In this document: positions 24,243 through 38,600 of the stretch, piece after piece | Position numbering within the stretch: the stretch's first letter is position 1 | How the letters are laid out: the number at the start of each line of letters is the position of its first letter | NCBI RefSeq assembly: GCF_000002995.4 | Contig: NW_025062478.1 | Span: forward strand, 5,494,001 to 5,558,000 | Length of the DNA: 64,000 nucleotides | Origin: Brugia malayi | Lineage: Eukaryota > Nematoda > Chromadorea > Rhabditida > Onchocercidae | Direction: 5' to 3' | Program-made: the position numbers and the translations under genes | The notes under the pieces: model-generated | Told to the model about the DNA's origin: nothing | What the model saw: the letters and a program-made list of their open reading frames with translations, nothing else | Database searches by the model: none

Positions 24243-27200
24243 TGGTCAAAACGTATCTGGCTACAATGATGTTATTAGCTTTAAATCTATCATAATTATG
24301 CCACACAGTTTTCTCATAATCTTAACAACAACTACTATGTCTAACTCGTTACTTCTACCATTCTAATTCTTTAGAATTGTACTCAATGTTCTCATTGAGC
24401 AAACTTAGTCAGTTGGTAAAAAATAGACTACAAGGACAAGCTATAAAAGTTGTTCATTTTCTTACAGTTCTTACAGTCATTCTAAAGTAGAGTTAATATT
24501 ACAATTATAACTAATTAATCTATGACCAATCGTGGTCCCTCACAATTCTTGCCGAATCATCTAGTCCTTTATCATGTCGCAATCGCCTTAAAAACCATTC
24601 CCGAAAATTTTTCAAGTAAACCACGAGAAATAATCATGTCCTTGCATAAGACTAGAGCGTTGTGAAACACATAAATCCTACGGCCTCGTTTATCCGGATC
24701 CGGTCCATATTTAATAACTACTCTTAGAAGTGAATTAGAAGACGAGAATCAATATAAGAGAAAAATGTCTTTAACCCTTTACGACACTAAACCACTACAC
24801 TATTCATTCCCTATTCTCGTGTCTCTTTTACGTGTTTCTGTAATCACCACATCCCTCTTCTCTTGTTCATTGTCGCTAGCATGATCAATTAGCACTAAAT
24901 ATTTGCTCGCAAAAGCAATGTGACATGAATGTTTGCGTAAATGTTAACACAATTCACGCAAATGACAAAATCATATACCAAATTACACATCGAAAGTTTT
25001 CTTACCTGTCTTATAACTTACTGTGTTGCATTTCGGATATTTTTTTTTTGAACAACAAATTAAATATTGGATAAAATTAAATAAACAACAAATCAAATAT
25101 TAGTCAAGAATTGAATATTACAACATTTGTACTTATTTATTATCAGTAATTATTAAATATTAATCAATAAATTAAATATCATGTCAATTTTATTTTTTTA
25201 CTATCAGTAAATTCTTGCAATAATTATACATAACAAAGACTATAAAACGACTGCTCAGTTAATTGACACCTTCTTCTATCTGTTATAAATGAATATTAAT
25301 TATTAATTATGCATAGAAAAAAACTAATAAGCAAAAAGTTAGTTTACATATTATAAAATGTCCTTTGCGTTCCTTTTTCTTCTATTTCCACTGATTGAAA
25401 AATAGTGGTAAAAGGCAAATATTGTGAAATAGAACACTGTAAAATACAAAAAATCAAACAATCTTTCTAAAGCTAAAAAATTGATTTGTCACAAAATTAT
25501 TACCAATAATTATTTCTCGCAAATAAAATTTTCGTAATTAATCTAGTACAATCGATCATTCATCAACAACGTCGGACATGGCAAAGACTAATCTTCTCTC
25601 TTTCTAAATAAACCACACCCATGCTAACAAAACCGCTACTAAAAAAGTGTAACTTGTACCAATTATAAAAAGGTAAAATTATTGAAATAAACTTATTTCG
25701 GATATCACAAACAATTCGAACTTTATTTTATAAAGCTCGAACTATTCTCCAAAAGTGATTTGCTTCTATAAATAAATGACTTATATACAAAGCAAGTTCT
25801 CCACACATTCTATTGCTTTACATATAACCGTCGACTTTCCTCCAACTTAAATAAAGTCATTCATTCAACAATCCTTATTCATACTGATATGATCGCATTT
25901 CTTTTCTTTACAAAAAAGATGGAATTTATCTCAAAGCAGCTAGAGTGAGAGTATGTGACGAATTACTCCACAAAAAGATATACGAATATTTTGGAGAAGA
26001 CATCTGACTCCTTCATATCTGTATTCAAATATCAATTAATCAAATATCTCCCTCGAAAAAACGACAGATATACGGGACGAAATTCTTTCGCAAAAATTAA
26101 TAATTTGTACGAGAAGACATCTGACTCCTTCATATCAGTAAATTATAGCCACAGAATATTCATTTCTCGAAGTACATCATTACACTTCGAAATTTAACCA
26201 GCTAGCTACTACAGGAAGTCACTTTTTCTTGGTTAATACTATAAATCCAGAGAACTAATATTTTTTTGACTTAATTAAAACACTGCTAATGACTGGTAGA
26301 ATTTGAGGAAAGTAGAGGGTGGCTGCTAAGGCAATTTCTATTCAGTGAAGCCAAAAGGACACTCAAAACTGTTTCTAGCAAACAATTATCTATTTTATCA
26401 GATAACTCTTCAAACTTGGTTCCAAAAAGGTATACGCAGCTACAAAGGGTAACCTTACAATGTGTAGGAAAATACAATTCCGATGAAATAGTAACCTAAA
26501 GCCATGCAGTGATACAAAACCCGCGAATGTTGAAATTACACTTCTAAAGGATGGAAAACTTAGCGAATATAGTCAAAAAATTTTGTTAAAATTATCGATC
26601 TCGCAACTGAAACTTATCACACAATGCAGAAGCGTGTAATCACAAATTCTAATGACTCCGAGGATTTCATTTGGCAATGAAAGAATCTGCATCGGAACCG
26701 ATTATAAAGAAACCATAAAAAATCTTCCAGAGAATCATTTTACTTCAACTAGTTCCCAGCAGTCATAATAAAATTACTAAGCCTACAATTTGAAACAAAT
26801 ATCTGGAAGAAGTAAAAGAAATGAGGAACACTAGAACGAATTGAAGATACTGTATACGACAATGATATCTCTCCAATTCATTTTGAAAAAGGTCAGTAGC
26901 AATACCTGTTTGTCAACAGATCGTAAGCATCTCTTAATACTTTCAACCATTAAACATCCTATCACTTTTGATCATACATGATTAATGTTCCTTCCTTTTT
27001 TATTTTTCTTCTCCAAGAAGATAGTGAAAGTATGTCTTGCTTTGCTCCTTTCAAATTATCTTCTAAAAAAATTATTCCTAATTTTAAATGAGCTTAACTG
27101 GTACCAGACTTAAGCCTGTAACATATCTATTGACTAGGAATGGTCATAAGTTACCTTTGACTTGAGCTATATTTCCTAATTAAATTGGTTTTTTTTTTTT

Positions 27201-27514
27201 TTTTTTTAATTTCTCAGTCCATCTTTTAAAATGAAATTCTAGTCTTCCATTTTTCATAAGGAAAAGGATGAAAGACAGATAAAAGTGAGACACGAACTCT
27301 GACTGAGAAGCAAAAAAAAAAGATATTCCTATATTCCGTCAGACTTTAAGTGAGATGACGGTTAAACCACCATACGAAATGGAAGCTGTTAAAAATGGAT
27401 GTACAATATGCAAATTGCAACTTCAAACGAAAAAATATACTTTAGAATGTGCTACACTGTGCGGTTTATTTTAACAACTGAGATAAGACACATTCCTTAA
27501 AATAAGACATTCAT
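24243..27514. other. Intergenic, 3.3 kb, with one direct repeat
   Basis: Between the Rpt2 start and the SDAD1 stop, both minus strand. Very AT-rich. A 26-bp direct repeat lies at 25994 and 26111. A T21-like run sits near 27187-27208. No convincing exon seen. Confidence 0.55.
25994..26136. repeat. 26-bp exact direct repeat, 117 bp apart
   Basis: gagaagacatctgactcctt plus catatc occurs at 25994-26019 and 26111-26136. Flanking DNA is weakly similar, which suggests an old duplication of a unit of about 117 bp. Confidence 0.8.
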
Positions 27515-30500
27515 TTAGATCTTCCGACCCGCCTGACGCAAAAGATATTTCCGCAAACTTTCTTGACGATCTTTAAAACTCCTTTGGCGATTCTTCCCTC
27601 TCAGTTTATGCCTCACCATTTGGAAATTCTTCCGTTTCATCAGTTCCCTGTTTGTACGCCCAACGTGTGCTCCCTAAAATCCATGTAATAACTTTGATAT
27701 GCTAGAAAACTCGGTACCTGAAGTCAATTAGCCTTGTTCATAGATAAATTCAAATTTTAAAAAGACCATTACCGCCTTTTTCGGCTTTCCAAACTGTTGA
27801 CGTCCTTCTCGGCCTTTCTTTACTGTCTCCACACGTTCTTCTTTTGTTTCTTTTCTCAATTTTTTATGGAATTTTTCAATGTCTTTAAGCCGTGTTAAAC
27901 CATTCTCTTCATTGTGCCTGCATAATGTATTTTCTTAACAGACTCATATCATTATAAATTTAGTCAAATTTAATTAGGATGAAGAAATTAAAAGATGAAA
28001 TATAAGACAGAAATTTAACTTCTAAAATACAATGCAATTCACTAATTAAGTAAAAAAAAAAATCTAATTAAGTAAAAAATCGTACACACTAATTAAGTAA
28101 AAAAAAAAATCGAGAATTTCGAATATCAAAACTTCTCCCTTACGTTACTAAATATTTTAACCAGAGATGAAAGTTCTTCAAAATTCTCTAAGCATAAATG
28201 ATAAAAAATTGCCTAGCGATGGTTTCTCCCAGTTCTTCTTCCAATTTTATGTCATCGTTTCTTCGCTTTCCATCATACCCTACTTGTTGTTTCAAACGGA
28301 AAGCATTGATTTTGCGGAAATCATTTTGAGTTAAGATTCGAGTTTCACATACCCGCCTTGCTTTCTTTTTTGTATCAGAAAATGTGATTTTCTGATCATT
28401 CTACAATGTTAATTTGATTAAGTTTACTTAGTAATTAATCATCGGATTCGGCAAAAAAATTTTACCTAAAATCTTGGGTAGAATAAAAAATAAAAGCAGT
28501 GCTTTCTTTACTACTTTTCGCTGATTTTACTGAAGTATTTCAAAGAAATTAGTATTATATTAAAAAATTATATTACCGATGGATACACATAAAAATCCGA
28601 ATTACCGTTTCAAGAGACTCCTTATTCGGAGATCTTGCATTGTTTACGCAAATATCAGTTACTACTACGTGATTACCGCATGAATCCATATTTACATCTG
28701 AATCCAAAGAGTCATGTTCAACAAATTCAGTGTCAAAATCAGAATCAAAATCAGTATCGTCGCTTTCATCGTTCTGCACCTGATAATCATTTTAGACGCT
28801 ATTACAACAAAATAATAGTTTTATGGCAAATAATTCCAATTATCTTGAGTTTTACCAATTGCATAAAGGATTTGTTGCACATTTAGTGTGCAATAAATCC
28901 TTTATCATATGCTCACAAAAAAGCAAAAACTGATTCAGAAAGGATTCACAGCGAATCAAAACTTTTAAGGAGTAAGTCTTAATTAAGATCAAAATCAAAT
29001 CTCATTAAAAAAAATGAAATAAAGAATCGAAACATACCAGCTCCCTATCAATTGCATCAGCTTCCACTGGTAAACATTCTGCTCCTTCCACGAATTCTTT
29101 CGCATATTCAACACCGAATTCAGCTACTTTCAAATCTTTTAATTTTTGTGTTGGCCTGAAAATATTCCAAAGCACTACAAAGTTTGTCACAACAAAAAGT
29201 TAAAAACACACTGTCAAGTGTACCAACCTTCCCCGATCCTTCCTATGTAAAAGCTTCGGATTAACAGCGCGAAACAAAGTGATAATACCTCGTGCCGCCA
29301 TGGACACATTCTTGTTTTTAAAGCGTTTGTACTGAAAAAATCGCTGATATACAAAAACAAAGAAGTAAAGCAACAATTTTACCCAAACAATAGCATTTTA
29401 TACTTGAGCTATTTCAACAATAATGATTATTTCTTACAATTCATGACTCTTAGAGTTTTTGATTTCAGTCACATATAGGGAAGTTTCAGAAATATAAAAA
29501 ACAAAAGGAAAGTGAATGCATACATCAGTCAAATCTCTAAGTAGATCCTCTGTTGCAGCAAATGGACAGTTTGCGAATATTTCACGTATAGTATTTAATC
29601 CAACTGTTACTGCCTCCGGTGTATTTCTGTCAGAAACAAAATTCTGGGCAATAACATACACCAGCTGTTCGATAATATCTGGTGGTACCAATTCATGACA
29701 AGCCTGTGCTACATATAGCAATATCCTGGTAATCTGAAAATAAATGTTTAAAGTATTTTGCATTATGGAAATTAAAAATTCCTATCTCCAAAAGTATTAA
29801 CATTTAGCAAAGTACGGAGCAAATCACGATGCTTTGAAAACATCTGTTTATAAAAACATTTTCATGATAAAAAACGAACTTCTCTTTGTTTTGGCTGGAG
29901 AAAGCGATGCATGTAGGAATAAAACGATAATGCTTGCAATCTGTGAGTACCAATCAGTCGGGCACATAGCGCCATACACAGAAGACGCGTTTCGAATTTC
30001 TCATTCTTCCTGTTCTCCAATAACCCGAACAACCGCTCAGCAAATGTTTGAGGATCATAAATGTAACGAATTGCTAATAAATTGCAGAATTTTCCGGCAT
30101 TCTCATTTTTGGATTTTTTGCCTTTGCTTAACAGTTTCTTAGCTTTCATATACCTTTCCTTCTTTTTACGAGTCTTTTTTGCAGCTTTATATGCAACGAC
30201 AACCTGAAAACTATTTTTGGTGTCTAAATTCTTTGAATGGAAAATGTCCTTGAATAATATTTAAAAATCCAATGCATGTTCAAGTTATTCGGTAAAAATG
30301 CACTTACTTCTTTTAAAGTTTTTTGATCTTCTTCACTTGCACTTTCGTCGTCATCTGAATCGTTATCTTCCAATGAGCCAAGGAAAAACCTTATTGCTGC
30401 AATCTATAAATAGGATAAATGCACTGTTCAAAGTAATGAACTTAGGAGTTCAGACAGTTTTTGTACTTTTTATTTCTTGCTACGCACCAACCATTTGTTT

Positions 30501-32225
30501 TTGTCACCAAAATTGCTTAATTACACAGTCGAGCTTATGCTGTATTACTGAAGATTCAAGATGAGGTATGCAATACTCTAACAAAATATTATGATGACAG
30601 CCAAAAAAGTATTCTTTTTTATCTTCTGCCTAATTGGTTAGATTATTTTTATCATAAAACATGATTCAAATAAACCTGAATGCGTGAAATTTTGTGAAGA
30701 CAACACTCTGCTAAAGCGTTCGCTGTTTTAGCATCTTTCAAAAAACCCTTTCGAAATCCATCGATAAGTACCTGGAAAGCATTTAAAACTAAATAATTTA
30801 AGTACGATTAAAGTAGAAGTTCTATATCCGAATAACAATTAAGAACAATTAAGAGAGAGTTGATACCAATTCAGCTGTGCGAACAACAATGGATCGAGAG
30901 TCCTTTAACTTCGTAAACAAAAAAGTTCGGACTTTAGATAGCATCTTTTGATCCCGATATTGTAGTGTAAGTTTTTTTATTAAAGCTTTTATTGACCCGC
31001 AGATAAACTTCCTGAAAGTCAAATAATACTGTTATTTCCCTTCCCTTAGCTGTATTCCCATTTCAAATGGTTGACACTTATTAACTCAGTCTTTTCATTA
31101 CGTCCATGAAAACCGATTTCAGAAATGAGAATGTTCAAGTATTCATGCGTTCAAGCAAAGAATTACAAACTAACCTCAAATTTTTGTCTTCGCAAGGAAC
31201 AAGAGTAAAAAACAAATCCATAACAGCCAACGGATCAACGATTCTGCGATTTCGTAGTATAACAAGAGCTTTACAAAATGCCACACGAATCTGAAGTTAT
31301 TCTTTCTAGGAAATTTTATTGAACTTACTTATATGGTTTGTACAGAGTTTGAAAAAAAGGTAAAGGCAGAAATCTTTCCTCAGCATATCATATCATTTTC
31401 CTAATTTTTTTAAAAAAAGGACTTCTCTAAAGTTCTCTGAAAATCCACAAAATTACCTCTGGGTCAAGTCCTGTAAGTCGACTATTCAGAATCTCCATAA
31501 TACTAGCTGCATATTCCGTACCCTCTTCTGCAAAATGGAACCTATATTGCTAAATTCGCAAAGATTTATAACATATCACCACTTTTATATAGCTTGTTTA
31601 GACAGAGATTCGTATTTCAGATAAATCTTTTAGACTAACTTGGATAGTGAGTACTAGCAGACGCCAAGAAATTAATCAATTCAAGCAGTGACTGCAGATC
31701 CGCATGATTTAAACTCGGTTGCAGTCTCAATAACTGTATTGTTTTAATATAGAAATTGTATTCCGCTAAGAATTCTTCTTTGTATGACTCTGGATCTTTA
31801 TTTATCTGAAACAGAGTTTTACCATGTCATTCAACTCTCTCTTACGCTCAACACTTGTGTTTGATGTGACAGTATGGATTCATGATTTTTTATGTAGCAT
31901 GTCATCTATTCTTTACAAACAAAAGGAAAATTCTGTCAACTAAGATATGACGGCATAGGATGATCAAATGTAGGCAGGTAGCCTTGTGTTCCAAATATTT
32001 TCATTTACAGTTACTTAAGAAGATATATCGGCAAATAAATAGATCACATCCTCCATGCTTTCATGTACGATTTAATGAAATATATTTTCTCATTTTCCAT
32101 TTAAGCGTAAAATATGGTACTGAATTTCATTACCATGTCATACAATAACAAGAAAAGCTTCAAACAAGGAAAATCGGTACCAATTCCTGCAATAATCCAA
32201 GGTTTGTTTCCAAATGAGTAGCCAT
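27515..32225 (-). CDS. SDAD1: SDA1-domain ribosome biogenesis protein (SDAD1/Sda1)
   Basis: Sda1 is a nucleolar/nuclear factor needed for 60S subunit maturation and export and for G1 progression in yeast. Many exons on the minus strand from ATG 32225 ([15 protein letters not shown]) to TAA 27515-27517. Recognisable blocks: [17 protein letters not shown] (as in SDAD1 IHDPQDFAEKL), [89 protein letters not shown], a very acidic Asp/Ser stretch (about 28573-28779), [19 protein letters not shown], and a basic tail with [20 protein letters not shown]. Order and content match the full SDAD1 protein, including the lysine-rich end. The start follows TTTCAG by five bases, so it is probably trans-spliced. 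The 5' end faces TELO2 across a short gap. Confidence 0.93.
28030..28112. repeat. Three copies of a ctaattaagt plus A-run unit
   Basis: The unit aattaagtaaaaaaaaaaa(t) occurs about three times in 80 bases inside an SDAD1 intron. Confidence 0.65.
28863..28905. repeat. 19-bp near-perfect inverted repeat with 5-base loop in SDAD1 intron
   Basis: ataaaggatttgttgcaca (28863-28881) and tgtgcaataaatcctttat (28887-28905) pair with one G/T difference, which could be a G-U wobble in RNA on one strand. The loop is tttag. It is too tight for a normal miRNA precursor; a small MITE remnant or an RNA hairpin are the main options. Confidence 0.85.
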
Positions 32226-32652
32226 TACTCCTGAAATTATGACACGTCAACATCAAATGTAAATCAATTTAGCAGAATTAAAATCAATTCCAACCGTATA
32301 TATTGATCCAGTACCAACCATTTACCTATGTATGCCAAAGGAATTGATGCATTTGTCCCTTCATCCGCCCTGCCTGTCGCACAAGAAACGCAAATGGAAA
32401 ATAGCAGGCCGAGGGGTACTTCACAGCTAATCAGTAAAAGGTTAAAGATTACTTGGTGGTTAACTGTCAGCGAATCGTCGACGAGCATTCCACTGGAAGT
32501 GTGTATGTGTGTGTTGTGTGTCACAAAGTGGTGCTGGAAATGCTTAGTATGGAGGAATTACTAACGGAACAGGGTGGGAGAAGATTACCCGAAGATTAAA
32601 GTCTTCCAGGAATTTAATTTGCTTGTCTAGATATACAACAGGCTAATTTGAG
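32226..32652. promoter_or_regulatory. Divergent promoter region of SDAD1 and TELO2
   Basis: Only 427 bases separate the two start codons. The stretch is less AT-rich than its flanks and open on both strands for over 200 bases, typical of GC-rich shared promoter DNA. A TG/GT-rich piece (about 32500-32522) is present. Shared control is inferred from arrangement. Confidence 0.5.
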
Positions 32653-35600
32653 ATGTGTGACAAAGAATTGTGTGCTTTGGTTAGTGCCAAGAACAGACCC
32701 GAATTGCTTATTGCTCTTCAAGACGCTCTGCAGGTAAATGCTTCTTATACCCTTTCTAATTCTCGAGTATGAGTATTTTAAGTCTGAGTTTAAACTTAGT
32801 AATTTACACAATGGTGTCATCGTATTTTTTTTTTTTTTTATGGTTTATAAACCTAAAGCTCTTTGTGTATTTAAGATTAATGGCAAATTCCCTACTTTTT
32901 CCCTTCTTTTAGTCCTTATCTATTTATGTAATTTCAGTGTGTGTTATCACCAGAACGGTTACCGTTTGTGAAATATCGCATACTCACTCAACTGGTTAAC
33001 ATATTTCATCCTTCTGTAATTGGTAACTACCTCTCTTATTTTACTTATTGGTAAGATATTTAGTTGTTAAAAAGCTAGACATGACAAACAGATAAGAGAC
33101 CACAAAACTATTAAAAAATGCTTAGCACGTGAGAAAATAAGATTATTAAATGAAAATGGAAGTTATACAAGAAGTCAGAAAGACTGTTATTGTTTTGACA
33201 AAAGGGAATGAGCAAAAGGAAGTTGTTTTGATCTTAATCATTTACATTCTTTAATAAAGAAAGTTTAATCAGAAGTGTGGAACAGTGGAACATCCTGTAA
33301 GAAATAACAGCTTAATCGGTTGAATGTGATTTTAATTATCCCTTTTTTAGTTTAGGATTTGCATTCACTTTAAAAAGGACTGGAATTCCAGGTCTTTTGA
33401 CATCGAATGAATTCAACGAGTTGTTTACAACATTGTTCCGTTCAGCTCCGTTAGACGATGCTTTCCTAGTTTTGATTAATGCTTTGCATTCTTGTGATGG
33501 TTCTCAGATGTTTCGCTTGCAGCATATAATAATTCTACTGGATGATCTGGAGAAAACACGTTTAGAATCATTGCTTGTTGACAGCATTGGGAGGGATCCG
33601 AGCGACGGTCAGAAACTATTCGTTTATTATATCTCAAATTTTCTACAGAATTTTCAAAACAAAGCTCAAAGTAATCCATATCTAAGACATATGGATACAT
33701 TAATATGTTTTTTGGTAGTTAAATAAATATTAGTTTTGCAGATAAAAATATTAATTCCTTTTTTGAAGGAAGAGTACGTCAGAATCTTAAAGATACACTT
33801 ACTGCTCTGTGTTTACTATAATTCGCAATATTACAAATAAATGTCACGTATTTCTTGTAATTTTAGTGGACTGGAATGTTAAGCAAGGAGAATTATGCAG
33901 ACTTTTGGGTCAGACTACCTGTTTGGTACATAATGTATTTGGAAATTCTCACCTTTTATGTTTGGTTAGTTTTAATTCTTTGTTTCCGCTTTTTCGGTTT
34001 TCAGCATGGAAGAAACTTATAACAAATATAATAGACGGAGATCCTTAAACTACAATTTTTTTATGACACTTCAATTCCCTGAACATACTTAAATTTCATA
34101 TGGTGAAGAAGTTTTTCTTACATTCTTCATTTTAAACATCATATGTCAGAACTGAAATTGCCATTTGAATAGAATCATTATTCTTATGTGCTTTGTAAAA
34201 TTTATTGATGTTTTTCAAGAAATTAATGTATTTTGAAATCAAAGTAGTTTATTAAGGTCAAATCAAATTATACACTACTGAAAGCTTATTTAAACAATCA
34301 CTGGATTTATTTATTAAATTCGCTTAAAGCTGCTCTCACGAATGCACTAGAGAGATGTCGAGACTCAAAAGATGTGAACATGGAATTCCTTGTGGGCGTC
34401 ACTTATGAGTTGAGCCGCGGAGATACTGCTGTTGGTCTTCATTTTATACATTTTGAAATTATTTTTTCGACTAGAAAGGAGGATGAAATTTTTTTTTTTG
34501 AAAAAGATTTTCGAGAACTTATAGGGGTTTGTTACGTTTTCTTAATTATGTTTAAAGTTTATTGTAACCATACGTTGCACAAGGTATTAATCTGCATCGA
34601 CAATATATTAATAATTTCATAGGCAAAAGAAATAAATGAATAAGCAAAATAAGAAAGGATTTAAATGAAGGAAATCAATGACTGCGTAAGAACCTGAATT
34701 AAAGCTTCTGATATAAAAAACTGACCCAGACAAGGTTTAATTCGTTATACGGTGAGCATTGGCTAGCAACAAAGCGCATGATTATAATGAGTAATGAGCT
34801 ATCACTTCCGGATGATCTTTGTTCTTTGTCTGATCTTTTTTTCTGTTCTATTCAAGTATTACAAGGTGACATACTCAATGAAATTTGTTCTTTTTGATTT
34901 GTGCTGTTCTGTTCTAATATTTGTCTAATAGGTCTACTTTCTCGTCCTTTTTCTATTTTATTCCGTTTCGACTAATAAAATTCGGTGACTGATTGCTGGA
35001 TTCTTCTACAATATTTTGACACATTTTGACACAAGTAGATTTAGTTTACAACGAGGGGTTAATTGAACAAAGAGCTGCCAACTTTTTAACAATCAAGTGC
35101 AAGTTTGACTGAAGATCGAAAAGTTTTGACAACAAAGGAATATTCATAATTTATTAAAAAATTCAAACTGTTTTTACATCAAAGAATTATTCAGAATAGC
35201 TAAAGAATGTTCATATGTATTTTATCTATATTAACATATTAAGCGACGCACATATTTTTTGTTAACAACTGTAACATTGTAGACCACGCAGACATAATTA
35301 TTAATTATAATCCAGTTTTCCCAATTTGAGGATATAGATTAGAACTCCTTGTCGACTTGGTTTTTATTCCCAGGTATTTCATATGCTGGTAACATGGTTG
35401 GGATCCCATATGGATGATACGATTTGGAGCCGTATTAGCGCTAGACTGCTTACGGATACTTCAAATGGTATAGCTAATTTGGAAAAGCTACTCTTACTTG
35501 TTCTGCTTGCAGCAAAAGATGGAAAAATGCTCCAGGTAAACATTAGTGGAATATAAGAATTTTCAGATTTTAAAGTTATGAGGATTTTTAGCTGCAACAG

Positions 35601-38600
35601 GAAAAAAGAGGATGATATTTGATTTACATATGGATAAAGTGGAAGGACGTAAAGAGCCATATAGCCGTGCATTAAATATTTTTTGGAGCCGAACTAGAAA
35701 TTTAGATTAGTATTTTCTTGCTTTATCAGTTTAACTGCTGTATCAGGATATTGCCTATTTTAATGAAATTATTTTGTATATTATATGTTGCAGAAATTGT
35801 TTGGTAATGAGATATACAAAAACCAGATAGTAAAACGAATTTTCTTTGAAAAAGCGCTTTTTGTCAAGGTCTTTCCTTCAACAGAACAAGTTCCTGAAAA
35901 ACTGGCTATGTGTTTGCATTGCGGCGACGAAGAATCCTCTGGTGACAGCTTTTTTATCAGTCTTCTTTTGTATTCAATCTCTAAAAACATCCACTGCCAA
36001 ATTTTTAACTATTATAATTTGCTTTAATTTATTTTAAAGTATATATATATATATATATATTTCATCTGATTTCAAATTGTCATTTACCTATATTTTTTCC
36101 CCTCACTTATTCCTTTAATTCTTATTCATAAAGCATATTACTATTCACATTTGTAATAACGCTTGTATTCAACTGCCCATAACAGGTAGTGGACCATGGA
36201 GTAGATTACATGAGGATACTATATGTACAGCTCTGAATGTTTGGGCCAACGGTATTCATGTGAATCATTCTTCCGATGAACAACTTGATTATATTGATGT
36301 TGTGCTTCTAAACTTTGTCAAATATGCAAAGTAAGTTTCATTTCGCTCAAGTTTGCGCTGGTCCTTTAATTCTTATATATTTAACAATCGTCGGGTCTTA
36401 AGTATGATATCACCATAAGATTGGAAGGTTTCAGCAAACAAATACGTTGTTCTATTTCAAATGAAATTGTTACTAAAATGGCTTCTGGTGTCAACATCCG
36501 TCTTAAATGTTCAGATCCTCGACGCAGGCTAAGAGGAATGTTTGTAGCAGGTCCATATATTTTTTCATTTTGTTTTACTTATTTTGCATTTCAGGGACAT
36601 TTAGGTGCTCACAGAAGGAATCCTTTTTTATAGAAATAAGATTTTACAAGTGAAGTTATGGATTAATGTACAGATAATATTATAATTTTAGAATTGTATA
36701 TTTTTTTTCAGAAGTGATTACGGATTGGTTCTCTTTGGGTGAGCTGAAATTTGAATTTCCTCCTGAAGCAGATGAGATCATGATAGACTTAAAGAAGATT
36801 GTGGATGATGAGTACGATGCAGATGTGCAACCTCTTAAAAATGATAATGAGGAGAAGAAAGTGATACAACTGGAAATACGGGATGCAGAGAATGATGCAG
36901 ACAAAGTGGATAGTGATGATGATGATGACTTTCCTGTGTACGAAATCCCCGAAGAGGAATTGATCTTAAAAAAGGTTTACATAGTTGCTGTATATGGCCA
37001 GTTATATTAGGCCGTAAACAATGTACTTTGGTCAGGTTTTTTTTATAGAATGCTTCTTTAGGATATCTTTATTTCTCCAGGAAGAAAATGATGAAGATTA
37101 CCGTAATGTAGAGATGCCATATTATATTATGGATTGTATTGAGGGACTGAATGAACAGAATGATTATGCCAAATTTGAGGCTGCATTTAACGCATTGAAA
37201 CCGATGATAAGGTAACACTTAGTTTTGGCTTTGTTTTTAAACAGACATGCTGGTGATTTTTATGTTACTTTTTGGTTTTTCCAGTAAAGGAGTAGGATAG
37301 AACAGTGAGGATTCAGGAAATAATGCGAAATGTATCGGTATGAAGTGTTTCCGGTTCCTGATGACGAAAATTTTTAAGTATTTCATTTAAAAAAATCCAT
37401 GATAAAAATTCCACATATTTTGGTTGATTTGAGACGGCGAGCTGTTGGTTATGAGCAGTGTGCAGAAGAACTACTTTGTCGGCTTATCGACCTTAGCAAT
37501 CGCTTCAAAACCGAATGTTTTCAGGTAATTATACTAATTACTACGTTGTTGAAGGAGTAATATGCATACCGTTGATATTCAGAAGCGAACAAAAGCATTT
37601 CACGTTATTTTGCAGTTTTGAAATATCAACCAAGATCATAAAAATCATTCTTGTCTGTTATTGTTTCAAAACAAATTTCGAAATAGATTCATTTTTTATT
37701 ATGAACGGACAGGTTTCTGAAAAGAATTACTACTAAATATAGTTAATTATTTTTTTTTGCAGTGTATATTTTATAAATTTTTATATCATTACCTGTAGGA
37801 AAAACGACTACAACTTATTCAGTCATGTTTGGTGACAAGTCCACATCTGGGTAGCGTTGCTGTTGATATCATGTTTTCAAGAAAGTTTGTTTGAATTTGA
37901 TTGTTGCATTATTAAATTCAATCTGTTTCGTATAGCGAAGAAATTCTGGAAGGAACTGTTTTTGAAGTGCTTTATTCTACGGGCATATGTTCATTTATCA
38001 GTCATTTTCAGGTGTTCAATGACGAATCGATATATCATTCTAAAGGCTCTGTCCGATGCGGCATTAGAATATTCATCTCCAACCGATGTTGTTGAAAATC
38101 TTGATGCAAGAATTCCAAAAAACGGTGATAATGTTGAAGGCATGTTCTTTATAATGACTAAACTCTTCCCTTTATCTTCCCTTTAGTGGTTTAACATTTT
38201 TTGTGATTTTGCTGAAGACATGTAATAGTTTTCAGTTGTACAATATATTATTTTTTTTTTTTTTCGTAGACTGTTGCAAATGTGAATTGATTCATGCACT
38301 GATTATTCAGGTAGCACAGTTGTGAATGCTGGAAAATTGATTCCTAAAACAAAACGTTTTATGAAAACACCAGTTACGTTGTTAAAAGAAAACAGATTTA
38401 CACCAGTGGCAAATTCCTTTTTCTATCCCTTGACTGCAATTGATCAGCATCGTGAATATCTTGATCTCACTGTGAGTCTTATTTAGAGTTCTGTGGAACT
38501 GATTTCGGTCCTTGTTTACTTGTTTCGGAATAATTCAACCATACTATGTTGCGAAAACACTTGACTGATTACTTAAGCATATAGTGTTGTGAATAAAGAT

